A DNA stretch of 64,000 bases from Pseudomonas sp. MIACH (GTDB lineage: Bacteria; Pseudomonadota; Gammaproteobacteria; Pseudomonadales; Pseudomonadaceae): positions 62,001 to 126,000 of the forward strand of contig NZ_LHVO01000056.1 in NCBI RefSeq assembly GCF_001269925.1. Reading direction: 5' to 3'. The first letter of the stretch is position 1. Every line of letters begins with the position of its first letter. The notes below the pieces were generated by a model. It saw nothing but the letters and a program-made list of their open reading frames with translations, ran no database searches and was not told where the DNA came from. A program made the position numbers and the translations under genes. This document shows, piece by piece, positions 20,121-28,226 of this stretch.

Positions 20121-21227
20121 ATGTTGAAGTGCAATGAACTAAACCTTCAGGCGCCTCACGGCGAGGCAAAGCCATTCTGGCGGGACAGCGCACCGTCAGA
20201 GGGGCCGTGCGCCTTGGGCTGCGGCGCTCAGCCGCCCGCCCCCGCACCAACGGCTGTGCCAGCCATCCCCACATCCATGCAGGACGAGTTGCTCGCCGCA
20301 CAGGAAATCTGTAGCCGCGCCAAGACCGCCGTTATCGAAATGTTCGGCCATGCCCGTATGGGCCGGGCCCTGGAGCTTGAACACATCAGTGCCCTGGTGG
20401 ACGACATTTCGAGCTCGATCGCCCGCCATCCCAATGCCTTTATCAGCCTGGCACGCCTGAAAAGCGTCGACGACTACACCTACATGCATTCGGTCGCCGT
20501 GTGTGCGCTGATGATTGCCTTGGGTAATCAATTGGGCCTGTCCACCGCACTGATTCGACGCGTCGGGATGGCCGGACTGCTGCACGACATCGGCAAAATG
20601 ACCATACCGGGCGCTATCCTCAACAAGCCTGGACGGTTGAGCAGTGACGAATGGCAACTGGTGCGCACCCACCCACTGGAGGGGGAAAAAACCCTGCTGG
20701 CAGCCTCGCAGATGTGCGAGATGGTGGTGGATGTGTGCCTGCATCACCACGAAAAAGTCGACGGCAGCGGATACCCCCATCAATTGGCGGGGGACCAGAT
20801 CAGCCTAGCGGCCCGAATGGCTGCGGTGTGCGATGTCTACGACGCAATCACCTCGGACCGCCCCTACAACCAGGGCTGGGACCCCGCCGTCGCCATCCAG
20901 CAAATGTCCACATGGGCCGGGCATTTTGATGATGAGGTGTTCCGCGCGTTTTTAAAGTCCGTGGGTATTTACCCAGTCGGCTCTATCGTTCAATTGAAAA
21001 GTGGCAGTATCGGTGTAGTGATAGAACAACATCCCGACTCATTATTGACGCCAAAAATAAAAGTGTTTTTCCTGCCCGTTCTAAATATCTATGTAACGCC
21101 GAAAACAATTGACCTGAGTGATCCCGCACAACCCGACCGAATTGTTGCGCGAGTACCACCCCAGCGTTACGGTTTTAAAAATACCGAACGTTTATGGCTC
21201 GATGAAGATATGCCCGAAAAGCGTTAA
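20121..21227 (+). CDS. HD-GYP domain c-di-GMP phosphodiesterase
   Basis: This 368-residue protein starts after AGAGGG. Residues about 1-75 are Pro/Ala-rich and unassigned. The HD-GYP domain runs about 100-290 with intact catalytic motifs: HSVAV, HDIGK (155-159) and HHHEKVDGSGYP (208-219). The motif set predicts an active phosphodiesterase that hydrolyses c-di-GMP in the cytoplasm; no membrane segment or receiver domain is present. The last 80 residues (VGSIVQLKSGSIGVVIEQ) form the small beta extension common in this family. It lies between cheV and an MCP gene, suggesting a joint role in chemotaxis and motility decisions. Confidence 0.93.
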   Translation: MLKCNELNLQAPHGEAKPFWRDSAPSEGPCALGCGAQPPAPAPTAVPAIPTSMQDELLAAQEICSRAKTAVIEMFGHARMGRALELEHISALVDDISSSIARHPNAFISLARLKSVDDYTYMHSVAVCALMIALGNQLGLSTALIRRVGMAGLLHDIGKMTIPGAILNKPGRLSSDEWQLVRTHPLEGEKTLLAASQMCEMVVDVCLHHHEKVDGSGYPHQLAGDQISLAARMAAVCDVYDAITSDRPYNQGWDPAVAIQQMSTWAGHFDDEVFRAFLKSVGIYPVGSIVQLKSGSIGVVIEQHPDSLLTPKIKVFFLPVLNIYVTPKTIDLSDPAQPDRIVARVPPQRYGFKNTERLWLDEDMPEKR

Positions 21228-21360
21228 GTAATGCCCAGCGCTGTACAGCATGCCTATGCCTAAACAGCCGACGATCAAACAATAAGCCTCGCGTGCAAAA
21301 AGACATTGGAATGCCAACATCCGTTTATGTTGGTAACTATTAGCGTGGGCAGGAAATATC

Positions 21361-23523
21361 ATGAAATTCAACTCATTGCAGACTCGAATTTGCTTCACCG
21401 CCGGGCTCTGCCTGTTTATCTCATGTGCGAGTTTGGTGTCATATGGCTTGTACTCCTCGAACGCCAACCAGGCCTATGTAGGCACTGAGGTTTCAACCCT
21501 GATTGAAAGCGCCACCATCCGCGAAGTGCAAAACCTGGCCGAGTCGCGTGCCAATGCCATCCAGGCAAAACTGCAGAACGCCTTGGACTCGGCACGCACA
21601 ATGGCCAATACGCTGGGCGCGAGTAAAAGTGCCCAGAGCCCGCTGACCCTGGGCCGTGAGCAGATCAATACGATGCTGCTCAGCGTGCTCAAGGACAACC
21701 CCGACTTCAACGGCACGTATTCATGCTGGGAGCCGGATGCGCTCGACGGCCAGGATCAAGCTTTTCGTATCAATGAGGGCGGTAACAACCCGTTGACGGG
21801 CCGCTTCACCCCCTACTGGACACGCAGCTCAGATGGCCATATCGCCGTGCAACCGCTGGTTGAGTACGACTCCGATGCCCGCCACCCCAATGGCGTGTTG
21901 AAGGGCGGCTGGTACTCCGGCCCTCGGGACACCCAGAAAGAAAGCGTACTGGACCCACTTCCCTATGTGGTGCAAGGCAAAAATGTATGGCTGACCACGC
22001 TGTCGGTACCTATCACCGCCAATGGCAAGTTCTACGGCGTGGTCGGTGCTGACTTCGACATCTCGTTTATCCAGAAGCTCAGCGAACAAATGTCCGCCGA
22101 CCTGTATGGCGGCAAAGGCTCCGTGGCGATCCTGAGCAATCAAGGGCTGGTGGTGGCCGACAGCAAACGCCCGGAACTCATCGGCCAGTCACTGAAAGCC
22201 TTGTTGCCCGGCACATGGGAAAAAGTGCTGGCCAATGTGCAGAAGGGCCAGGGAGACAGCCGGTTCAACCAGGACTCCCAGGAAATCGAAGTGCAGATGC
22301 CGATCAACCTGGGTCGCACCGGCAAGCCCTGGGCGATCGTGATCCATCTGCCCAAGGCGGTGGTCATGAGCCAGGCCATGGCCCTGGAGCAGGAACTGCA
22401 GTCACGTGGCGTCAGGAGCAGCATCTGGCAGGTCTCGGTCGGCGTGGGCATCTCGTTGCTGGCATTGCTGGCGTTGTGGTTTGCCACAGCGAAAATCGTC
22501 GGCCCGATTCGTGAAGCCGCCGCCCTGGCCGCCAACATCAGCCTGGGTGATTTCTCTCGTCGGCTGGTGCAAAAGTCTGAAGATGAAGTCGGCCAATTGT
22601 CCTTTGCCTTGAACGATATGTCGGAAAGCCTGCAACGCCAGGTACGCGTGGCCGAGCGCATTTCCGAAGGGGACCTGGATCTGGAAGTACGCCTGTCCTC
22701 GCCCAACGACACCCTGGGCAAGTCGTTGGAAAAAATGGTCGGCAACCTCAACACCCTGATTTCCCAGGTGCAGGCCAGCGCCACGCAAATCACCGGCAGC
22801 TCTGCGCAGGTCACCGAGTTGAGCCAGTCGCTGTCCGACGGCGCGTCGAACTCTGCATCCTCCATCACCGAAATCAGCGCGGTGATGACCCAGATGGCAG
22901 CCCAGACTACCGACAACGCCGCCAATGCGAAAAAGGCCGACGAGCAATCCCAGGCCTCGCGCGCCGACGCCGGGGAAAGTGACAAGTTGATGAGCGAATT
23001 GATCGCGGCCATGGCGGAAATCGACAACTCGGGCAAAGACATCACGGCCATTATCACCACCATCGACAACATCGCCGCTCAAACCAACCTGCTGGCGCTG
23101 AACGCGGCCATCGAGGCGGCACGTGCCGGCGAACTGGGTCGTGGTTTTGCGGTGGTCGCCGACGAAGTCAGGAGCCTCGCCGCCCGCAGCGCCGAAGCCG
23201 CCCAGCAAACCGCCGCGCTGATTGCCGATTCTTCGACCAAGACGCAACGCGGCATGATCATCGCCGGCCGTACAGCCGACTCGTTGAGAAATATCGTCAC
23301 CGGCACCAGCACGGTTTCCAGCCTGGTGTCGTTGATCTACCAAGCCTCCAGTGAGCAGGCTTCCGGCCTGCAACAGGCAAGCATCGGCCTGGAGCAGATC
23401 GACGAAGTCACCCAGCAGAATCAAGCAAACTCCCAACAATGCGCGGAGGCGGCCAAGAACCTGTCGGAACGGGCCAACTCCATGCAACAGGGCCTGAGCC
23501 GCTTCAAAGTCAAAGTCTCGTAA
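21361..23523 (+). CDS. Methyl-accepting chemotaxis protein with double Cache sensor
   Basis: The 720-residue receptor has TM1 (about 10-32), a periplasmic dCache_1 domain (about 40-345; motifs [17 protein letters not shown]-like [38 protein letters not shown]), TM2 (about 355-378), HAMP (380-440) and a signalling domain with the conserved hairpin tip [20 protein letters not shown] followed by [16 protein letters not shown]. There is no C-terminal CheR/CheB tether. The ligand is not evident from sequence; dCache receptors mostly bind amino acids, polyamines or organic acids. The start follows AGGAAAT. It completes a cheV, HD-GYP, MCP run in one direction. Confidence 0.95.
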   Translation: MKFNSLQTRICFTAGLCLFISCASLVSYGLYSSNANQAYVGTEVSTLIESATIREVQNLAESRANAIQAKLQNALDSARTMANTLGASKSAQSPLTLGREQINTMLLSVLKDNPDFNGTYSCWEPDALDGQDQAFRINEGGNNPLTGRFTPYWTRSSDGHIAVQPLVEYDSDARHPNGVLKGGWYSGPRDTQKESVLDPLPYVVQGKNVWLTTLSVPITANGKFYGVVGADFDISFIQKLSEQMSADLYGGKGSVAILSNQGLVVADSKRPELIGQSLKALLPGTWEKVLANVQKGQGDSRFNQDSQEIEVQMPINLGRTGKPWAIVIHLPKAVVMSQAMALEQELQSRGVRSSIWQVSVGVGISLLALLALWFATAKIVGPIREAAALAANISLGDFSRRLVQKSEDEVGQLSFALNDMSESLQRQVRVAERISEGDLDLEVRLSSPNDTLGKSLEKMVGNLNTLISQVQASATQITGSSAQVTELSQSLSDGASNSASSITEISAVMTQMAAQTTDNAANAKKADEQSQASRADAGESDKLMSELIAAMAEIDNSGKDITAIITTIDNIAAQTNLLALNAAIEAARAGELGRGFAVVADEVRSLAARSAEAAQQTAALIADSSTKTQRGMIIAGRTADSLRNIVTGTSTVSSLVSLIYQASSEQASGLQQASIGLEQIDEVTQQNQANSQQCAEAAKNLSERANSMQQGLSRFKVKVS

Positions 23524-23671
23524 TGCCTCAAGCGAAGCCAGGAGGACGTCAACCTCCTGGCCCAACGACATAACCCCACTCTCATTCATGAAATATTAAG
23601 AATCGTCTCCCTATACTCACCGATTGCGTGCCGTTCCCCCGAACGGCCTCCTGCCTCGGTAGCCAGACTCC

Positions 23672-25111
23672 ATGACGCGTCCCGTTCCCCTGCTGCTCCT
23701 GCTTGCTGGTCTGTTGTTCTTCTTTGCCCTGGGAAACCATGAACTGCAAGGCTCCACCGAGGCCCGCGTGGCGGGGATCGCCATGGCCATGCACTTGGAC
23801 AATAACTGGGTCGTGCCGCAGCTGTTTCGTGAACCCTTCCTGGAAAAACCGCCCCTGAGCCTGTGGCTGGACGCCGGAGCGATTCGCCTGTTTGGCGGCA
23901 CGCCCGGGGCCGTACGCCTGGCCTCGGCATTTGCCGGTCTGTTCAGCGTGATGCTGCTCTACGCAATGCTGCGCAGGTTCGGGCGCCCGAAGACACTGGC
24001 CTTCAGCGCGGCACTGATCCTGGCGACCATGGCCAGCTACTGGAGCAATGTGCGCGGCGTGGGGGAAGACTCACTGCTAAGCCTGGGCGTGACCACTGCA
24101 CTGCTGGCGTTCTACCAGGCGATGCGGCCTGAGTCCGAGCGCCAAGGCTCCACAACGTGGACCTGGGCGTTGTTTACCGCCGGCATGGTGATCGCCACCT
24201 TGAGCAAAGGCGTGCTGGGCCTGGCGATGCCGGGCATCGTGATCTTTGTGTACCTGGCCAGCATCAGCCTGATGGACAAGCGCCTGCGCCTGGCCGACTG
24301 GCTCAAGCCGGCGCTGTTCACCCTGCTGGCATTGGTGCCGCTGATGATCTGGCTGGGCTTCCTGTTCCAGCGCGGCGGGATGCAGGCCGTGGGCGAAGTG
24401 CTGTGGACCAACAGCGTCGGGCGCTTCAGCGGCTCGTTTGTCGAGGCCGGGCATTACGAACCGTTCTACTACTACATCGCCAAACTGCCCGAGGCTTTCC
24501 TGCCGTGGAACATCCTGGTGTACCTGGGCCTGTGGCATTTCCGTAAAAGCCTGGTGCGTAACCGCTATCGCCTGTTTTTCAGCGTATGGCTGGTGGCGCA
24601 GTTCACCCTGCTGACGCTGGCCTCAAGCAAGCGCACGGTTTACTTGATGGCCCTGACCCCAGCCGCCGCCGTACTGGCCGCAGAATATGTGCGGGTGCTG
24701 CTGGAATGGCTGAAGGATCACAAGCCGGCCTTGTACACCTATCACCGCCGCGTGATTGGCGGCGTTTTCACCCTGGCAGTGGCGTGCTACCTGATCGCTG
24801 CTTTCTGGTTCGCGCCCAAAGCCGACGTGCGCCAGTCATTTGTGCCGCTGATCAGTCAGATCCAGGCACTGCAAGCCGAAGGCAGGGAAGTGGTGTTGTT
24901 TCAGCCTAACGAAAGGATTGCCGGGGCCAGCGTGTTCTACACCCAGGCCTACCTGCCAATCCTGCAGACAGAAACCGAACTGCACAGCTACCTCGCGGCC
25001 AAGCCCGGCAACATTGCGCTGCTGGACCATACCAACGAGTTGACCACCAAGGTCACGGTGATCAAGGAGATGGCAATCAACCGCCAGCCCTACTACTTCA
25101 TCGAGCAGTAA
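23672..25111 (+). CDS. GT39/ArnT-like membrane glycosyltransferase
   Basis: This 479-residue protein has about 11-12 membrane segments and the PMT/ArnT-type first periplasmic loop (NHELQGSTEARVAGIAMAMHLDNNWVVPQL) with LEKPPLSLWLDA, the typical EKPPL motif. These enzymes use polyprenyl-phosphate sugars as donors in the periplasm. It lacks the large C-terminal soluble domain of ArnT and has no arn or lipid A genes beside it, so the acceptor is unknown. The start has a weak ribosome site. Neighbours give no pathway. Confidence 0.85.
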   Translation: MTRPVPLLLLLAGLLFFFALGNHELQGSTEARVAGIAMAMHLDNNWVVPQLFREPFLEKPPLSLWLDAGAIRLFGGTPGAVRLASAFAGLFSVMLLYAMLRRFGRPKTLAFSAALILATMASYWSNVRGVGEDSLLSLGVTTALLAFYQAMRPESERQGSTTWTWALFTAGMVIATLSKGVLGLAMPGIVIFVYLASISLMDKRLRLADWLKPALFTLLALVPLMIWLGFLFQRGGMQAVGEVLWTNSVGRFSGSFVEAGHYEPFYYYIAKLPEAFLPWNILVYLGLWHFRKSLVRNRYRLFFSVWLVAQFTLLTLASSKRTVYLMALTPAAAVLAAEYVRVLLEWLKDHKPALYTYHRRVIGGVFTLAVACYLIAAFWFAPKADVRQSFVPLISQIQALQAEGREVVLFQPNERIAGASVFYTQAYLPILQTETELHSYLAAKPGNIALLDHTNELTTKVTVIKEMAINRQPYYFIEQ

Positions 25112-25126
25112 GGCCGGCGTGGGGCA

Positions 25127-25615
25127 TCAGTGCTTGGTGACCTTGTCCAGGTAACCCATGGCGAACGCCGAGATCACGAAGGTCATGTGGATGATCACGT
25201 ACCACATCAAGTGTTGTGGATCGACGTTCTTGGCGTCCATGAAGATGCGCAGCAAGTGGATGGAGGAAATCGCCACGATGGAGGCCGCCACTTTCATCTT
25301 CAACGACGAAGAGTCCATGGTGCCCAGCCAGTTGAGCTTTTCCTTGCTTTCATCGATATCCAGCTGCGAGACGAAGTTCTCGTAGCCGGAAATCATCACC
25401 ATCACCAGCAAGCCGCCGACCAGGGCCATGTCGATCAAAGACAGCAGCACCAGGATCAGCTCCGACTCGGCCATCGAGAACACGCTCGGCAGCAGGTGAA
25501 TCACTTCCTGGAAGAATTTCAGCGCCAGCGCCAGCAACCCGAGGGACAAGCCGAAATAGATCGGCGCCAGCAGCCAGCGCGAGGCGTACATAGCATTTTC
25601 GATAAAGCGTTCCAT
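25127..25615 (-). CDS. UPF0114 (YqhA/TIGR00645) inner-membrane protein
   Basis: This 162-residue protein starts [25 protein letters not shown], the near-invariant opening of the UPF0114 family, and has four hydrophobic segments (about 12-35, 52-75, 105-125 and 135-155). Conserved [20 protein letters not shown] and [16 protein letters not shown] are present. Its biochemical role is unknown. It is convergent with the glycosyltransferase gene (15 bp gap). Confidence 0.93.
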   Translation of the reverse strand: MERFIENAMYASRWLLAPIYFGLSLGLLALALKFFQEVIHLLPSVFSMAESELILVLLSLIDMALVGGLLVMVMISGYENFVSQLDIDESKEKLNWLGTMDSSSLKMKVAASIVAISSIHLLRIFMDAKNVDPQHLMWYVIIHMTFVISAFAMGYLDKVTKH

Positions 25616-25779
25616 TGGATCTCACACAGCATGGCTAGAAATGGCGGCGAGTATACCAGCCGCTATAAGACACCTGTAACCACGAGAAAACTGACCCAGG
25701 CGGCTTCTGTAAGAGAATTTTTCTGCTAGTGTCGAGCCCATCAACTCGGCTCAATGACGTCGGACAGGAAGAAACTCAG

Positions 25780-27603
25780 ATGATGGATGTGCGATCCCCT
25801 TTGGCCAGCCTCGGCCTGTGCGCGGCATTGCTGCTGGCCGGCGGCTGTTCCCCAAGCGATGAGCAGAAACACACCACCCTCGAAGAGAAAACCGCAACGT
25901 TCGAACAATCCCTCGACAGCATCCAGGACCCCAAGCTGCGCGATGCCGTGGCCGACCTCGGCGGTTCGCTGCTGTTGCTGGAACGGGCGCGGGTCAAGCT
26001 CGCCACCAAGCCCGTCGAAGCCGAATACGGCGAAGATACCCTCGCCCTGCTCAAGCATTACCCTACACCCCAGGGGCTGGTGGACACCTACATCAATGGC
26101 TTGTTCGTACTGCGCAAAAACTCACACTCCGATTACCTGACGGACTTGCAGCCGGTCTTCCCGTTCAACTTCAACATCCCGGACCAATTCCCCTTCCCCC
26201 ATGGCCTGGAGTGGCAGTCCGTCACCTTGAGCAACAACAAGGTCGTGCCGTTCCAGCCGGAATGGTCGGAAACCGATCCCGGCATCCAGTTGAGCCCCAG
26301 CAGCTCCAACCTGACCAACCCGGATGACCTGACGGTGACTTACCCGTTCATCGATGGCATCGAGACGGAAAACAAAAGCCAACCGCAGCCCATCAGCCTC
26401 AAAGGCACAGTGGAAGTGATCGCGCCGGGCAAAGTGCTGACCTTCGATCTGTCGAAAAAGGACGTGGGCCATAAGCGCACCGACGGCAACATCACCGTCA
26501 ACCTGCTGCTTCTGGAAAAGAACTACGCCGAAATCGAGCTGACCAACAGCCAGCCGCTGGCACCTGAAGTCGGTGACGAATCGCCCAACCCCTTGCTGGT
26601 GCAGGCGCGGGACAGCACCGGGCAATTCCTCACGCGTTCGGGCTCGATCAACGAAAGTGCCGCGCAAGTCGAGTTCTACGAGAAGCAACTGGCCGAGATG
26701 CAAAAACAGAAAGCCTGGTCAGATGCCTTTGAAAAGCAGTTGACCGATGAGCAGAAAGCCTTCGAACACAAGCAGAGCAGCCATTACGCCAAGGTCTATT
26801 TCAATGGCGTGATCGACACCTTGCAGATCAACGTGCTGGATTTTTCCACGGCCACGGTCACCCGCAAGGATCTCGACCTGCCGGTGCTGCGCTTCGACAA
26901 GAACAGCCTGGAAAAGACCGTACAAGCCTTGCCCATGCCGGTCACCGTGTATGACGACGGCGCCGCCAGCTGGCTCAAGGACGCGACGATGACTGAGGAG
27001 CAACTGAAGAACAGCGTCACCATCAGCCAGTCCGTCGAAGATGCCAGCGCCGCCCATATCGTGTTCGACCACCCGTTCACCTTCAATGACGACCTGGTGG
27101 GCAGCGAGCGCAACAGCAGCGAATCGCCGGTGACGTTCTTCACCGCCGACGAAAAAGGTGAGCGCGGCGAGCCCATCGAGTTGCCCACCGAGGCGTATGA
27201 ATTGAACCCGGCGCGCGGCACCCTCACCTACGACCTCAACCTGTTCCCGGAAAACCCGGCATTTGTGGTGGGTTCGATCCCGCTGTTCCTGGCGACTATC
27301 GAGAAAGGCGACATCGATGCGGCCAAGCTGCCCAAGGGTTTGTCACTCAAGGACAACGCGCTGATCATCGACCAAAAGGAATTCCCCGCCGACAGCTGGC
27401 GCTTCTACGCCAAGGACGCCAGCGGCAACTACCTCAAGGAAATCCTCGGCGTCAGCCACCGCGCCGAGGAATACGGCACGGCATTGTTTGACGTGCATTA
27501 TTTCTACGGCCGGCCAACGGCGTTTGAAAGCTACCAGCGCACCGACCTGAGCACCGTGCAGTACGGTTTCGAGGTCAAGCTGCACAAGCCTGAGAACAAA
27601 TGA
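25780..27603 (+). CDS. Large outer-membrane-type lipoprotein of unknown function
   Basis: From the ATG at 25780 (AGGAAG upstream) the product is 607 residues; an ATG one codon later is equally possible. A lipoprotein signal ends LLLAGGC (lipid Cys23), with Ser at +2, predicting outer-membrane sorting. The mature part is soluble, acidic and beta-rich with no repeats or catalytic motifs I recognise; a helical patch (EFYEKQLAEMQKQKAWSDAF) lies near residue 310. It resembles uncharacterised Pseudomonas proteins. It is monocistronic, divergent from the UPF0114 gene. Confidence 0.85.
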   Translation: MMDVRSPLASLGLCAALLLAGGCSPSDEQKHTTLEEKTATFEQSLDSIQDPKLRDAVADLGGSLLLLERARVKLATKPVEAEYGEDTLALLKHYPTPQGLVDTYINGLFVLRKNSHSDYLTDLQPVFPFNFNIPDQFPFPHGLEWQSVTLSNNKVVPFQPEWSETDPGIQLSPSSSNLTNPDDLTVTYPFIDGIETENKSQPQPISLKGTVEVIAPGKVLTFDLSKKDVGHKRTDGNITVNLLLLEKNYAEIELTNSQPLAPEVGDESPNPLLVQARDSTGQFLTRSGSINESAAQVEFYEKQLAEMQKQKAWSDAFEKQLTDEQKAFEHKQSSHYAKVYFNGVIDTLQINVLDFSTATVTRKDLDLPVLRFDKNSLEKTVQALPMPVTVYDDGAASWLKDATMTEEQLKNSVTISQSVEDASAAHIVFDHPFTFNDDLVGSERNSSESPVTFFTADEKGERGEPIELPTEAYELNPARGTLTYDLNLFPENPAFVVGSIPLFLATIEKGDIDAAKLPKGLSLKDNALIIDQKEFPADSWRFYAKDASGNYLKEILGVSHRAEEYGTALFDVHYFYGRPTAFESYQRTDLSTVQYGFEVKLHKPENK

Positions 27604-27610
27604 CCGATCG

Positions 27611-27928
27611 TCACAGGGCAAGCCGTTCATGCCCACCATTGAGCTGCCGCAGATGGGCCTGCATATGCAGGCACCAGATCTGCGGGTCGGCCGCCACCTC
27701 ATAGCCGTACAAAGTCAGGCTATCGACGATCGATTGCAGAATGGTTTCTGCCACAAAAGGCCCATGAAACGGGCCTTGGGACTTAATGGTGGAAGGCTGC
27801 TCGCCAGTCATTCCGGCGGCAAACAACAAGGTCCACATTCCGTTATCCCCCGCGAGCGGGCGAATGGAACATTCAATACGGGTGACCAGGCCGAAGCACT
27901 GGCGGGTGAGGCAGAGGTTGCGCGGCAT
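27611..27928 (-). CDS. Conserved small hypothetical protein
   Basis: The preferred ATG (27926-27928), with GAGGG at proper distance, gives 105 residues beginning MPRNLCLTRQCFGLVTRIEC. The sequence looks like a real structured protein (RPLAGDNGMWTLLFAAGMTGEQPSTIKSQGP-type stretches and a C-terminal helix) and resembles small pseudomonad proteins without a known role. Coding on the opposite strand is less plausible. Its stop lies 8 bp from the convergent lipoprotein stop. Confidence 0.7.
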   Translation of the reverse strand: MPRNLCLTRQCFGLVTRIECSIRPLAGDNGMWTLLFAAGMTGEQPSTIKSQGPFHGPFVAETILQSIVDSLTLYGYEVAADPQIWCLHMQAHLRQLNGGHERLAL

Positions 27929-28112
27929 GGCGGCGACCCTCGGTAGATCGGCGTTCAACCTCAGCCTGAAGCGAGGCTGTTTCTATCCAGCGACTCCTGT
28001 GGATATCCCTACGCTCAGAATAGAAGAAAAACACGACAAACCAAGGCTGTAGGGACCAACGGACATTAGTCCCTCAGAAAGAAGTCAATTTAATGACGCA
28101 ACCAGATCCAAA

Positions 28113-28200
28113 TGTGGGAGGGGGCTCGCTCCCGATGCAGTGTGTCAGCCGACATCTACATGACTGACCTATCGCAATCGGGAGCAAGCCCCCTCCCACA
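28113..28200. repeat. REPIN (inverted REP pair)
   Basis: Two REP units face each other. The left unit starts TGTGGGAGGGGGCTCGCTCC; the right unit is its near complement ending CCCCCTCCCACA. A short loop (TGTCAG/CTGACA-like) separates them. It lies between the small hypothetical gene and the Lon-like protease gene. I see nothing else in 27929-28226. Confidence 0.85.
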
Positions 28201-28226
28201 GGTTTGATCGGGCCTGGCCTCAGAAC

